Origin: RHKX01 sp041393495
GTDB taxonomy: Bacteria; Actinomycetota; Thermoleophilia; Solirubrobacterales; 70-9
Assembly (NCBI GenBank): GCA_041393495.1
Contig: JAWKKA010000020.1
Coordinates: 1 to 34,113, forward strand
Length of the DNA: 34,113 nt
Direction: 5' to 3'
The notes under the pieces were generated by a model. The model did no database searches. It saw only the letters and a list, made by a program, of their open reading frames with translations, and was not told where the DNA came from. Position 1 is the first letter of the stretch. Each line of letters starts with the position of its first letter. Both the position numbers and the translations under genes were made by a program. Of this stretch, positions 15,223 through 24,063 are shown piece after piece.

Positions 15223-15675
15223 TCAGCGGCCGCAGGAGTGCCCGGCGAGCCGGGCCAGGTAGGCCCGCAGCCGCTCCCGCTCCGCCGGCGTCAGCGGCGC
15301 CAGCATGTCGGCCTCCGCCCCCTGCGCGGCCCGCTCGGCGTCGGCGAGCCGGCGGACGCCGTCATCGGTGAGCTCGAGCAGGTAGCGGCGCCGGTCGCCG
15401 GGGTCGCGGCGGCGGATCACCGAGCCGTCCGACTCGAGCTCGTCGATCATCGCGACCAGGTTGCTGGCGTGGATCCGCAGCGCCCGCCCGAGCTGCTGCT
15501 GGGAGATCGGGCCCTCGCTGTAGAGGTGATGGAGGATCGCGAACTCCGGGGCGCGCATGTCGAGGGCGGCGAGGGCACCGTCGAGCCCCGCGCCGGAGGC
15601 GCGCGAGAGCCGGAACAGCAGGACGCCGCAGCTCGGCTTCGCCGCAACCCGCGGTCGGCGCGCTCGTGAGTCCAT
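15223..15675 (-). CDS. MarR-family winged-helix transcriptional regulator
   Basis: The 150-residue protein is a dimeric winged-helix DNA-binding regulator. The recognition region reads GPISQQQLGRALRIHASNLV and the wing is SVIRRRDPGDRRRYLLELTD, both typical for MarR. A long N-terminal helix (FRLSRASGAGLDGALAAL) and a C-terminal helix with LTPAERERLRAYLARLAGHS form the dimer interface. One Cys near the N-terminus (SCGV) and one near the C-terminus (HSCGR) might sense oxidation, but this is speculation. The ligand is unknown. It is divergent from lon, sharing a 110-nt spacer with a direct repeat that may be its operator. Confidence 0.88.
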   Translation of the reverse strand: MDSRARRPRVAAKPSCGVLLFRLSRASGAGLDGALAALDMRAPEFAILHHLYSEGPISQQQLGRALRIHASNLVAMIDELESDGSVIRRRDPGDRRRYLLELTDDGVRRLADAERAAQGAEADMLAPLTPAERERLRAYLARLAGHSCGR

Positions 15676-15710
15676 CGTCCGGCGAGGATAGCGCCAACCC
15701 CTACGGATTC

Positions 15711-15738
15711 ATAATCGTTAGTCCCAATAATCGTTGGT
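15711..15738. promoter_or_regulatory. 12-bp direct repeat in marR-lon spacer, candidate operator
   Basis: ATAATCGTTAGT (15711-15722) recurs as ATAATCGTTGGT (15727-15738), 11 of 12 identical, with a 16-bp period. The second copy also lies in a short palindrome CCAA-N6-TTGG (15724-15737). These A/T-containing elements stand out in the GC-rich sequence and overlap the predicted lon promoter. Binding by the adjacent MarR protein is a plausible inference. Confidence 0.5.
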
Positions 15739-15746
15739 GTTATCCT
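15718..15746 (+). promoter_or_regulatory. Predicted lon promoter
   Basis: TTAGTC (15718-15723) and TATCCT (15741-15746) are separated by 17 nt, with 3 of 6 and 4 of 6 matches to the primary-sigma boxes. Transcription would start near 15753, about 33 nt before the lon ATG. The -35 box overlaps the direct repeat. Confidence 0.4.
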
Positions 15747-15785
15747 TGTACCTGCAAGAACTTCGACGGAGGAGCCCCGCCCGGC

Positions 15786-18092
15786 ATGGAACCGAACAGC
15801 GCCAAGCAGACACTGCCACTGATCCCGCTCGACGACGTCGTCGCCTTCCCGGGGATGAACCTGACGCTCGGGATCGATCCCGGCGCCGAGGAGGAGGTCC
15901 TGCTCGTCCCCCGCTCCGGCGACGAGTTCGCGGCGGTCGGCACGGTCGCCCGCGTCGAAGAGCGGATGCGCCTTCCCGGCGGCGGCGTCGCGACCGGCTT
16001 CGAGGGCGTCGCCCGCGGCGTCGCCGGCGCCGCCCGCACCGACCTGAACGGGACGCTGCGGATCGAGGTGACGCCGTGGACCGACCCGACCGACCGCGAC
16101 GAGGAGATCCGCGGCCTCGAGCGCGAGTACCGCGCCGTCGTCGAGGAGATCCTCGAGCTGCGCGGCGCCGGTGACGGCATCCGCGCCTTCCTGCGCTCGA
16201 TCTCCGAGCCGGGCGCGCTCGCCGACACCGCCGGCTACTCGCCCGACCTCGGCTACGACGAGAAGGTCGAGCTGCTCGAGACGCTCGACGTCCGCGAGCG
16301 GCTCGCGAGATCGCTCGCGCTGCAGCGCGAGCGGCTCGCCGAGCTGCAGGTCCGCAACCGGATCCGCGAGGACGTCCAGAGCGGGGCCGAGAAGCAGCAG
16401 CGCGAGTACTTCCTGCGCAAGCAGCTCGAATCGATCCGCAAGGAGCTCGGCGAGGACGACGCCACGGTCGTCGACGAGTACCGCGAGAAGGTCGCCGACT
16501 CGGAGATGCCCGACGCCGTCCGCGAGCAGGCCGAGCGCGAGATCGGGCGCCTCGAGCGGATGGGCGACGGCTCCGGCGAGTCGTCGATGCTCCGCACCTA
16601 CCTCGACTGGCTGGTCGCGGTGCCGTGGGGCAAGCGCTCCGACGAGCGCCTCGACCCCGCCGGCGCCCGCGAGGTCCTCGACGCAGACCACGCCGGCCTC
16701 GACGATGTCAAGGAGCGGATCACCGAGTACATCGCGGTCCGCAAGCTCCGCGCCGAGCGCGGCGTCGCCGACGACGGCAGGGCCGCGGGCGCGATCCTGA
16801 CCCTGATCGGCCCGCCGGGAACCGGCAAGACCTCGATCGGCGAGTCGATCGCGCGCGCCACCGGCCGCGAGTTCGTCCGGATGTCGCTCGGCGGCGTCCG
16901 CGACGAGGCGGAGATCCGCGGCCACCGCCGGACCTACATCGGCGCCCTCCCGGGCCGCCTGGTCAGGGCCCTGCGCGACGCCGGGACGATGAACCCGGTG
17001 ATCATGCTCGACGAGGTCGACAAGGTCGGCGCCGACTGGCGCGGCGACCCGAGCTCGGCCCTGCTCGAGGTGCTCGACCCGGCCCAGAACCACTCCTTCC
17101 GCGATCACTACCTCGACGTCGAGCTCGACCTCTCCGAGGTCCTGTTCATCGCGACCGCGAACGTCGCCGAGACGATCCCCGGCCCGTTGCTCGACCGGAT
17201 GGAGGTCGTCGGCTTCGATGGCTACACGACCGAGGAGAAGGTCGCGATCGCCCGCGACTACCTGTGGCCGCGGCAGCTCGAGCGCAACGGGCTCGAGCCC
17301 GACGAGGTCGAGATCGGCGCCGACGAGCTGCGCGCGATCGTGACCGAGTACACGCGCGAGGCCGGCGTCCGCGGGCTCGAGCGCGAGCTCGGCAAGCTGC
17401 TCCGCAAGACCGCGACGCGGATCGCCGCGGGCGAGTCCGACGGCGGGCCGGTCGCGATCGACGGCGACGAGCTGCGGCGGGCGCTGGGCCGGCGGCGGCA
17501 CTTCCAGGAAGCGGCCGAGCGGACGGCGGTGCCCGGCGTCGCGACCGGGCTGTCGGTGACCGGCGCCGGCGGCGACGTCCTCTTCGTCGAGACGACCGCG
17601 ATGGACGGCGCCGGCGACTTCGTCCTCACCGGACAGCTCGGCGACGTGATGAAGGAGTCGGCGCGGATCGCGCTCTCCTACGTGCGCGGCCATGCCGGCG
17701 CGATCGGGATCGACCCCGCCGCGCTCGACGGCAAGGAGTTCCACGTCCACGTCCCGGCCGGGGCGATCCCCAAGGACGGCCCGAGCGCCGGGATCACGAT
17801 CACGACCGCGCTGGCGTCGCTTCTGACCGGGCGCCCCGTCAAGCACACCGTCGGGATGACCGGCGAGGTCACCCTCCAGGGCCGGGTCCTGCCGATCGGC
17901 GGGCTCAAGCAGAAGGTGCTCGCCGCCCACGCGGCCGGGCTCACCGACGTCGTCATCCCGGAGCGCAACCGCGGCGACCTCGAGGACGTCCCCGAGGAGG
18001 TCCGCGAGGCGATGACGTTCCACCCCGTCCTCACGGTCGACGAGGTCCTCGCGGTGGCGCTCGAGCCCGAGCCTGTGCCGGCGGTCGCCTGA
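15786..18092 (+). CDS. lon: ATP-dependent Lon protease
   Basis: Lon (768 residues) is a cytoplasmic hexameric protease that unfolds and degrades damaged and regulatory proteins. The N-terminal substrate-binding domain begins LPLIPLDDVVAFPGMNLTLG. A coiled-coil region (RNRIREDVQSGAEKQQREYF) precedes the AAA+ module with Walker A GPPGTGKTSIG, RMSLGGVRDEAEIRGHRRTY and Walker B VIMLDEVDKVG. The proteolytic domain has the catalytic Ser in PKDGPSAGI and the Lys in IGGLKQKVLAAH. Length is usual. ATG 15786 is supported by GGAGGAG about 11 nt upstream. The stop is separated by just 1 nt from the stop of the convergent dehydrogenase gene. Confidence 0.96.
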   Translation: MEPNSAKQTLPLIPLDDVVAFPGMNLTLGIDPGAEEEVLLVPRSGDEFAAVGTVARVEERMRLPGGGVATGFEGVARGVAGAARTDLNGTLRIEVTPWTDPTDRDEEIRGLEREYRAVVEEILELRGAGDGIRAFLRSISEPGALADTAGYSPDLGYDEKVELLETLDVRERLARSLALQRERLAELQVRNRIREDVQSGAEKQQREYFLRKQLESIRKELGEDDATVVDEYREKVADSEMPDAVREQAEREIGRLERMGDGSGESSMLRTYLDWLVAVPWGKRSDERLDPAGAREVLDADHAGLDDVKERITEYIAVRKLRAERGVADDGRAAGAILTLIGPPGTGKTSIGESIARATGREFVRMSLGGVRDEAEIRGHRRTYIGALPGRLVRALRDAGTMNPVIMLDEVDKVGADWRGDPSSALLEVLDPAQNHSFRDHYLDVELDLSEVLFIATANVAETIPGPLLDRMEVVGFDGYTTEEKVAIARDYLWPRQLERNGLEPDEVEIGADELRAIVTEYTREAGVRGLERELGKLLRKTATRIAAGESDGGPVAIDGDELRRALGRRRHFQEAAERTAVPGVATGLSVTGAGGDVLFVETTAMDGAGDFVLTGQLGDVMKESARIALSYVRGHAGAIGIDPAALDGKEFHVHVPAGAIPKDGPSAGITITTALASLLTGRPVKHTVGMTGEVTLQGRVLPIGGLKQKVLAAHAAGLTDVVIPERNRGDLEDVPEEVREAMTFHPVLTVDEVLAVALEPEPVPAVA

Positions 18093-18093
18093 G

Positions 18094-20994
18094 CTAACGG
18101 CCCCGCGGCCTGCGCAGCAGCCGGTAGCCGGCCCGGAGGACGGCGTCGCCGTTCAGCCGCACCGTGTGCACGCGATCGCCGCCGTCCGACCAGCGACGCC
18201 ACCGCAGCCTCGCCTTCCTGCCGCTCCCCGAAGCACGCTGGAGGGCCGGCGTCCGGACCCGGACGTCGGCGCCCTGCAGGACGGTGCGGGCGAACGGGAC
18301 CCTCCCCCGCTGCTCGCCGATCGAGACCCGGGCGCCTTCGTGGCGCGACTTGATGGTCAGCCGCGCCACCCGGGGCTCCAATGCGACCTCGGTCGAGGCG
18401 GTCGCGCCAGCCGAATCGGTCGCGATCAGCCGCAGCCGCAGCTCGTAGGGATCGACGCTGGCCGGGGCCGCGAGCTCGCCGTGGTCGGCGCCGTCGGCGA
18501 GGAGCCGCCCGGCGCAGCCCGCCGCCCGGCAATCGGGGCCGATCAGCCGCCACCGCAGCGCCGACGCCGGCAGCGCGCCGTCCTCGGCGTCGTCCGCGCC
18601 GCCCGCGAAGGGGATCCGGTCGTGCGCCGCGAAGCCGGTGCCCGTCGCCGGCAGGTCGATCCGCGGCTCCGGGGGCTGGTTGTCGTCCGGCCCCGTGACG
18701 GTGACCGTGAGCGCGTCCCGGGAGGAGGCGCCGTTCTGATCGGAGACCTCGACGGCGGGGTGGCGGACGCCCGCGGTCGTGTACGTCCGCGTCGGGCTGA
18801 CGGCGGTCGAGTCGTCGAAGGCGCCGTCGCCGTCGAGGTCCCAGGCGTAGCTGAGCTGATCACCGGGGTTGGCGTCGGTCGAGCCGCTCGCATCGAACGC
18901 CACGACGAGCGGCGCCCGACCGTGATCGGGCGCCGCCGATGCCCGTGCGAGCGGCGCCACGTTCGGCTTCGGGTAGATGTCTCTCGAGACGCTCGCCTCG
19001 AGGCCGTCGGAGTCGGTCGCGGTCAGGGTCAGCGTCAGGTGGTAGGGGCGCTCGTGAGCGGGCATCTCGAGCTGGCCGCCGCTGACGCCGCCGAACGTCC
19101 GGATCGGATGCACGTGACACCCGCCGGCGGGGATGCAGTGGTTCAGAACCGCCGTCCAGCGCAGTCGCGAGGCGGGGACCGCCCCGTCCTTCGTGTCGCT
19201 GGCCGAGCCGCTGAAGCTGATCGTCTCGAAGGCATCGAACCGGGCGCCGTTCGCCGGGCTCGAGATCACCGGCGTCGGTGGCGCTCCGACGGTGACCGTC
19301 ACCTCGTCCTGCGCCGAGGCGCCGTTCGGGTCGCTGACCCTGACGCGGACACGGTGGGCGCCCTCGGACGTGAACGTCCTCACCGGGCTGGCGGCCGTCG
19401 AGTCGTCGAAGGCGCCGTCGTCATCGAGGTCCCACGCGTAGCTGAGCGGGTCACCGTCGGGGTCGCTGGAGGAGCTCGCGCTGAGCTGCACCTGCAGCGG
19501 CGCGACGCCGTGATCGGGGGTCGCCGTGGCGCGCGCGATCGGGGGTCGGTTGCCGCCGCCCGCGTAGGCGATCCGGTGGACCTGGCCGGTCGTGATCCCG
19601 GCGTACCAGAGCGATCCGTCCGGGGCGACCTCGAGATCGACCGGGCCGCCGGCGCCATCGAAGACGGTGACGTTGGCCGGGTTCGGCAGTCCGTTGGCCC
19701 CGGCCCTCATCACCCAGATGCAGCCCCTCGCGTAGTCGGCGAAGAACAGCGAGCCGTCGTAGGCGGCCGGGAAGGCGGCCGCGCCCGAGCCGTCGTCGTA
19801 GAACTCCAGCCCGCTGATCGCCGAGCCGGAGTCGACCACGCAGGGCCGGGGCTGCAGCGACGTCTCGGCCGGATCGACCACCTCGCCGTGCTCGAAGCCG
19901 TAGTAGGGCGCCCTGTCGCCGCCGGCCGCGTACAGGCTCTGGCAGAAGCCGGCCTCGTAGTAGACGCGGTACGCCGCCCCCTCGACGCACGGCCAGCCGA
20001 AGTTGTTGCTGGCTGCGCCGGCCTGGGTCTGCACGCGGTTGATCTCCTCCCAGGTCCCCCAGCCGACGTCGCCGGTCCAGATCTCGGCCGGGTTGGTGCC
20101 GGGGCGGATCGCGAACCGGAACGGGTTGCGGAAGCCGAACGCGACGACGCGGGCCGTGTTCAGCGCCGAGGGGTCGTTGCCGGCGATGTCGGGAACCGGC
20201 CTGCCGGTGTCGGGATTGACCCGGATGACGGTCCCGTCGAGGCCGAGCGGATCAGCGGCGGTGCGGTAGTCCTGGCTGCGTAGGGCGCCGCCCTCGCCGG
20301 TCGCCGCCGTCTGCGTGCCGCCGACGCCTCCCGGCGGATCGCCGCACGGGTTGGACGGCTGGCCGAACTGGCCGTAGTCGTAGGTGTTGTACTCGGCGCC
20401 GTCGCCGCCGGACATGTAGAGGTTCCCGGCCGCGTCGAAGCCGAGATCGCCGACCGAGTGGCTCGTGAACTGCTGGCACCAGTCATTGATCAGGACCCGC
20501 TCGTTGCTCATCGTGTTGCCGGCGCCGTTGTTGGCGACGGTCAGCCTCGACAAGCGGCCGCTGACGACGCAGCCGACCGAGGTCGCCCCGGGACAGTCAT
20601 CGTCGTCCTGGCCGGGGGCGCCCCAGGTCGGCGCCGTGCCCCCGATCGGCGCGTCGTAGGTGTAGGAGGCGTAGATGTAGGGCCGGGCCGGGAACTGCGG
20701 ATCGATGGCGATCGCCTCGAGCCCGCGGTCCCACCCGCCGAAGATCTCGGTGCGCAGGTCCGCGAACGTGGTCGGGGTCGTGTCCGTCGGGCCGGCGAAG
20801 ACCTCGATCGTGCCGCCCTTCTCGGCGACGAAGATCCGGCCGTCGGGCGCGAAGGCGACCGAGATCGGCAACCGCAGGCCCGAGAAGACGGTGGAGTCGG
20901 TGAAGTTGGCGGGCAGCGCCAGCGCAGCCGCAGGCGCCCAGGCCACCGCCAGGCATGCCATGCCTGCCAGGACCAGCCCCCAGGTTCGCCTCAT
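18094..20994 (-). CDS. Exported glucose/sorbosone dehydrogenase-like protein with PKD domains
   Basis: The product has 966 residues and a signal peptide (about 1-26, LVLAGMACLAVAWAPAAALA). Residues about 30-475 form a six-bladed beta-propeller of the PQQ-type glucose/sorbosone dehydrogenase family: RLPISVAFAPDGRIFVAEKG, HSVGDLGFDAAGNLYMSGGD, LDGTVIRVNPDTGRPVPD and GDVGWGTWEEINRVQ are characteristic. PKD domains follow at about 482-565 and 680-765 (each with SYAWDLD-DGAFDDST), alternating with Ig-like segments of the PxxGxxFxAxxxIxFxGxAxD type. The C-terminal ~85 residues are basic and beta-rich. It may oxidise sugars or bind glycans outside the cell; PQQ dependence is assumed from the family. 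GGGAGGAG precedes ATG 20994. Confidence 0.87.
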   Translation of the reverse strand: MRRTWGLVLAGMACLAVAWAPAAALALPANFTDSTVFSGLRLPISVAFAPDGRIFVAEKGGTIEVFAGPTDTTPTTFADLRTEIFGGWDRGLEAIAIDPQFPARPYIYASYTYDAPIGGTAPTWGAPGQDDDDCPGATSVGCVVSGRLSRLTVANNGAGNTMSNERVLINDWCQQFTSHSVGDLGFDAAGNLYMSGGDGAEYNTYDYGQFGQPSNPCGDPPGGVGGTQTAATGEGGALRSQDYRTAADPLGLDGTVIRVNPDTGRPVPDIAGNDPSALNTARVVAFGFRNPFRFAIRPGTNPAEIWTGDVGWGTWEEINRVQTQAGAASNNFGWPCVEGAAYRVYYEAGFCQSLYAAGGDRAPYYGFEHGEVVDPAETSLQPRPCVVDSGSAISGLEFYDDGSGAAAFPAAYDGSLFFADYARGCIWVMRAGANGLPNPANVTVFDGAGGPVDLEVAPDGSLWYAGITTGQVHRIAYAGGGNRPPIARATATPDHGVAPLQVQLSASSSSDPDGDPLSYAWDLDDDGAFDDSTAASPVRTFTSEGAHRVRVRVSDPNGASAQDEVTVTVGAPPTPVISSPANGARFDAFETISFSGSASDTKDGAVPASRLRWTAVLNHCIPAGGCHVHPIRTFGGVSGGQLEMPAHERPYHLTLTLTATDSDGLEASVSRDIYPKPNVAPLARASAAPDHGRAPLVVAFDASGSTDANPGDQLSYAWDLDGDGAFDDSTAVSPTRTYTTAGVRHPAVEVSDQNGASSRDALTVTVTGPDDNQPPEPRIDLPATGTGFAAHDRIPFAGGADDAEDGALPASALRWRLIGPDCRAAGCAGRLLADGADHGELAAPASVDPYELRLRLIATDSAGATASTEVALEPRVARLTIKSRHEGARVSIGEQRGRVPFARTVLQGADVRVRTPALQRASGSGRKARLRWRRWSDGGDRVHTVRLNGDAVLRAGYRLLRRPRGR

Positions 20995-21146
20995 GCTCGC
21001 TCCTCCCGCCACGGCCGCCCGCCGAGGCGGGCCGTCGCGGCGTCGATCCAATCCGAGCCCATCCCGGAGCTCGAGCGACGATCCTATCCGGAAACCACCG
21101 CGGATGCGCCGGTTCCGGCGACGCCCGATGGGGAGTCGCCTGTGGC

Positions 21147-22205
21147 CTAACCGGAGGCCCGCAGGAGCCCGAGGACGAGGCGCCAGTAGGCGCCGAGCAG
21201 GCGGCGGAGCAGCCCCGAATCGGAGGCCCGGCCGAGGAAGGCGCTGTCGAGCTCGGCGGTCAGGCCGCGGGCGAACCCGGCGGCCCCGATCCGGGCGAGC
21301 GCCTGGATCCCGCGCCGCTCGCCGTACAGCCGCGGCAGCGCCGCGATCACGTCGAGGTCGGCGCGCAGCTTCGGGCCGAGCCAGCCGCCGGCGGCGGCAA
21401 CGACGTGCAGCGCGAGCTCCGTCGCCAGCAGCGCCGGCATGACGAGCGCGAGCAGGCGGGCGGGATAGGTCCGCAGGACCGTGGCCCAGCGATTGCGCTC
21501 GAGGTAGCGCCACTTCGCCGGGCCCTTCGCGAACTCGTACTCGTGGTCGGAGACCGCGCGCGGCTCGATCCCGACCGCCAGTCCGGCGAGCCGCAGCCGC
21601 AGCCCGAGATCGGTGTCCTCGTGGTAGAGGAAGTAGGGCTCGCTGAAGCCGCCGAGCCCCTCCCAGATCCAGCGCGGGACCGCCAGGCAGGCGCCGGAGG
21701 GGAACCCGACCTCGGCGGGCACGGCGGGCGCCTCGCGCCGCGGCCGGCCGGCGCCGCCCGCCCAGGCGATCCCGGTGAAGTGGACGACGTTGCCGCTCGT
21801 GTTGATCGTCGCGCCGTCCTCGCAGGTGACGAGCCCCTGCCAGGCGCCCCAGCCCCGATCCTCGACGAGCGGCAGCGCGATCGCCTCGCGAAAGCCGGGC
21901 TGGACGACGTTGTCGGGGTTGAGGAACAGCAGCAGCTCGCCCGTCGCCGCGGCGGCGCCGACGTTGCAGGCGGCGCCGAAGCCGCGGTTGTCGGTGCCGG
22001 CGATCAGCCGCGCGGCCGGGGCGAGCTCGGCGATGACGTCGCGGGTCGCGTCGGTCGAGGCGTTGTCGGCGACGATCAGCTCGTCGCCGGGCCGGAGCTC
22101 GGCGACGATCGCCGGCAACGACCGCCGCAGCGAGTCGGCCGAGTCGTGGCTGACGATCACGACCGAGAGCGACGGCGGACCGGCGGATCGGGCGGGCGCA
22201 CTCAA
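21147..22205 (-). CDS. GT2 family glycosyltransferase (rhamnosyltransferase-like)
   Basis: The 352-residue enzyme has a GT-A domain with SLSVVIVSHDSADSLRRSLP, ELIVADNASTDATRD, the DNRGFGAACNVGAA donor-binding turn and the LFLNPDNVVQPG metal site. SGACLAVPRWIWEGLGGFSE and FLYHEDTDLGLRLRLAG complete the active site, as in rhamnosyltransferase-type GT2 proteins of polysaccharide pathways. A C-terminal portion has a hydrophobic helix (ALVMPALLATELALHVVAAA) that may attach to the membrane. The start is TTG 22205. The donor sugar is not predictable. It lies 150 nt upstream of the dehydrogenase-PKD gene on the same strand. Confidence 0.87.
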   Translation of the reverse strand: MSAPARSAGPPSLSVVIVSHDSADSLRRSLPAIVAELRPGDELIVADNASTDATRDVIAELAPAARLIAGTDNRGFGAACNVGAAAATGELLLFLNPDNVVQPGFREAIALPLVEDRGWGAWQGLVTCEDGATINTSGNVVHFTGIAWAGGAGRPRREAPAVPAEVGFPSGACLAVPRWIWEGLGGFSEPYFLYHEDTDLGLRLRLAGLAVGIEPRAVSDHEYEFAKGPAKWRYLERNRWATVLRTYPARLLALVMPALLATELALHVVAAAGGWLGPKLRADLDVIAALPRLYGERRGIQALARIGAAGFARGLTAELDSAFLGRASDSGLLRRLLGAYWRLVLGLLRASG

Positions 22206-22298
22206 GGGCCGCCGATCTTACGAGCGCCGCCGCGGGCCGGCGCCGCGCGACGGCGGGCCGGGCCCCGGCAGCCACCCCGACGAGGCATGATTGGCGCG

Positions 22299-23234
22299 AT
22301 GGGGCGCTGCATCGTCACCCGCAAGCTCCCGTTCGCGGCGCTCGAGCGGCTCCGCGCCGCGCACGAGGTCGAGGTCTGGCGCGGGGCGATGCCGCCGACG
22401 CGCGCCGAGCTCCGTGAGCTCGCCCGCGGCGCCGAGGGGATCCTCGCGATGCTGACCGACGCGATCGACCGTGAGCTGATCGACGCCTGCCCCGATCTCC
22501 GCGCGGTCGCCAACTTCGCCGTCGGCACCGACAACATCGACGTCGCCTACGCGCGCGAGCGCGGCATCGCCGTCGGCAACACGCCCGGGGTGCTGACCGA
22601 GACGACCGCCGATCTCGCCTTCGCGCTGATCCTCGCCGTCTCGCGGCGGATCGTCGAATCGGCCGCGGCGGTCCGCCGCGGCGAGTGGTCGACCTGGGAG
22701 CCGGCGGGCTGGCTCGGCCACGACGTCCACGGCGCGACCCTCGGCATCGTCGGGCCGGGGCTGATCGGCGAGGCCGTCGCGCGCCGCGGCGAGGGCTTCG
22801 GGATGCGGATCCTCCGCAGCGGCCGGACGCCGGGACCCGGGCGCGTCGGACTCGACGAGCTCCTCGCCGGATCCGACGTCGTCAGCCTCCACTGCCCGCT
22901 GACGCCCGCGACCCGGGGGCTGATCGACACCGATGCCCTGCTGGCGATGAAGCAGAGCGCGATCCTGATCAACACCGCCCGCGGCGAGATCGTCGACTCC
23001 GACGCGCTGCGCCGGGCGCTCGAGTCGGGCTGGATCGCCGGCGCCGGCCTCGACGTCACCGATCCCGAGCCGCTGCCCGGCCACGACCCGCTGCTCGGGG
23101 CGCCGAACCTGACCGTCCTCCCCCACATCGGCTCGGCCTCGCACGCCACCCGGGGGCGGATGGCGGCGATGGCAGTCGACAACCTCCTCGCCGGCCTCGC
23201 CGGCGAGGAGATGCCCTCGCCGGCGAGCGGATAG
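22299..23234 (+). CDS. D-isomer 2-hydroxyacid dehydrogenase (glyoxylate/hydroxypyruvate reductase-like)
   Basis: The 311-residue product belongs to the NAD(P)-dependent D-2-hydroxyacid dehydrogenases. The substrate domain has NFAVGTDNIDVAYARERGIA and VGNTPGVLTETTADLAFALI. The Rossmann domain has GATLGIVGPGLIGEAVARR with the GxGxxG motif. The catalytic Arg is in NTARGEIVD, the Glu in DVTDPEPLPG and the His in LPHIGSASHATR. Closest in feel are glyoxylate or hydroxypyruvate reductases, though phosphoglycerate dehydrogenase without its regulatory domain is possible. I favour ATG 22299 because GAGG lies about 13 nt upstream; ATG 22287 has almost no spacer. Confidence 0.88.
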   Translation: MGRCIVTRKLPFAALERLRAAHEVEVWRGAMPPTRAELRELARGAEGILAMLTDAIDRELIDACPDLRAVANFAVGTDNIDVAYARERGIAVGNTPGVLTETTADLAFALILAVSRRIVESAAAVRRGEWSTWEPAGWLGHDVHGATLGIVGPGLIGEAVARRGEGFGMRILRSGRTPGPGRVGLDELLAGSDVVSLHCPLTPATRGLIDTDALLAMKQSAILINTARGEIVDSDALRRALESGWIAGAGLDVTDPEPLPGHDPLLGAPNLTVLPHIGSASHATRGRMAAMAVDNLLAGLAGEEMPSPASG

Positions 23235-23321
23235 GCGTCGATCCGACCGGTCTCGCGCCGATCGTCAACGCCTGGCGCGAGACGCCGGGAGCGCGGCAGC
23301 CGCCCCGGCCGATCACCCTCC

Positions 23322-23346
23322 GAGCCGCCCTATGGACGGCGGGCTC
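23322..23346. terminator. Possible bidirectional terminator hairpin
   Basis: GAGCCGCC (23322-23329) pairs with GGC and GGCTC (23338-23340, 23342-23346), giving eight base pairs with one bulged G and an 8-nt loop. It sits between the convergent dehydrogenase and heat-shock genes. No U-tract. Confidence 0.35.
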
Positions 23347-23378
23347 AGCGCTGCGGACTTGACGAACGGAGCGCCATA

Positions 23379-23870
23379 TCAGGAGCCGTAGACCTCCTTG
23401 CCGCCCTCGCCCGTGTCGGTGGCCTCGCCCTCGATCGCCTCGCCCTCGATCGCGACCTTGTGGGGCTTGGCCTCGACCGGCTTGGGGATCCGCACCTCGA
23501 GGACGCCCTTGTCGAAGCCGGCCGTCACCGCCTCGGCATCGACCCCGCGCGGCAGGGTCAGCGACCGCGAGAACGACCCGTAGGAGCGCTCGATCCGGTG
23601 CAGTCCCTCCTGCTTTTCCTCGTGCTCGCTGCGGCGCTCACCGGAGACGGTCAGGACGTTGTCCTTGATCTCGATCGAGACGTCGTCGCGGTCGAGGCCG
23701 GGCAGGTCGGCGCGGAGGACCAGCGCGTCGTCGGTCTCGCTCAGGTCCATCGCCGGCGCCCAGCGCCGGCTCCCGGCGACCGGCCGACCGAGAAAGCCCT
23801 CGAAGAAGCGGTTGAAGTCCGACTGCAGCGAGTCGATGTCGCCGGCCGGATCCCATCTCACCAGTGCCAT
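23379..23870 (-). CDS. Small heat-shock protein, Hsp20/alpha-crystallin family
   Basis: The 163-residue chaperone binds unfolding proteins without ATP. The N-terminal arm reads MALVRWDPAGDIDSLQSDFN. The alpha-crystallin domain runs from about 40 to 130, with LRADLPGLDRDDVSIEIKDN, LTVSGERRSE and the closing GVLEVRIPKP. The usual conserved A-x-x-x-n-GVL motif reads TAGFDKGVLEV, and the C-terminal I-x-I anchor is not obvious. A repeated EGEA appears in the tail. ATG 23870 has a clear AGGAGG site. A good sigma-70 promoter lies upstream (23912-23940). Confidence 0.93.
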   Translation of the reverse strand: MALVRWDPAGDIDSLQSDFNRFFEGFLGRPVAGSRRWAPAMDLSETDDALVLRADLPGLDRDDVSIEIKDNVLTVSGERRSEHEEKQEGLHRIERSYGSFSRSLTLPRGVDAEAVTAGFDKGVLEVRIPKPVEAKPHKVAIEGEAIEGEATDTGEGGKEVYGS

Positions 23871-23911
23871 CTCATACCTCCTGGTAGAAAACCTAAGTGT
23901 GAGTCTGATAG

Positions 23912-23940
23912 ATCGTATCGGGAGGTGGACGGCGGGTCAA
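23912..23940 (-). promoter_or_regulatory. Predicted promoter of the Hsp20 gene
   Basis: On the minus strand TTGACC (23935-23940) and TACGAT (23912-23917) are 17 nt apart, matching 5 of 6 and 4 of 6 consensus bases. The start point would be near 23905, leaving a leader of about 35 nt. The leader carries an A/T-rich, weakly symmetrical CTATCAGACTCACACTTAG (23892-23910). This overlaps the start site and could bind a repressor; it is not a clear HAIR or CIRCE element. Confidence 0.6.
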
Positions 23941-24063
23941 GCCGGATTCGGGCTTCGCGGCGGGGATCGACGGCGGCGGCCCTGGCCGACGCGATCACCG
24001 TGGGGCCTGGTCGATCGGAGCCCGGATCGCCCGGCCCGGGGAGGCCGGTCCCCGCCGCCCCCC

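Noticed and set aside
18166..20283. A 705-codon plus-strand frame opposite the dehydrogenase-PKD gene
   Set aside because: Arg/Gly-rich shadow of the real gene without conserved domains.
21006..22275. Continuation of the dehydrogenase-PKD frame upstream to 22275
   Set aside because: The signal peptide and strong ribosome-binding site fix the start at 20994; the extension overlaps the GT2 gene in another frame.
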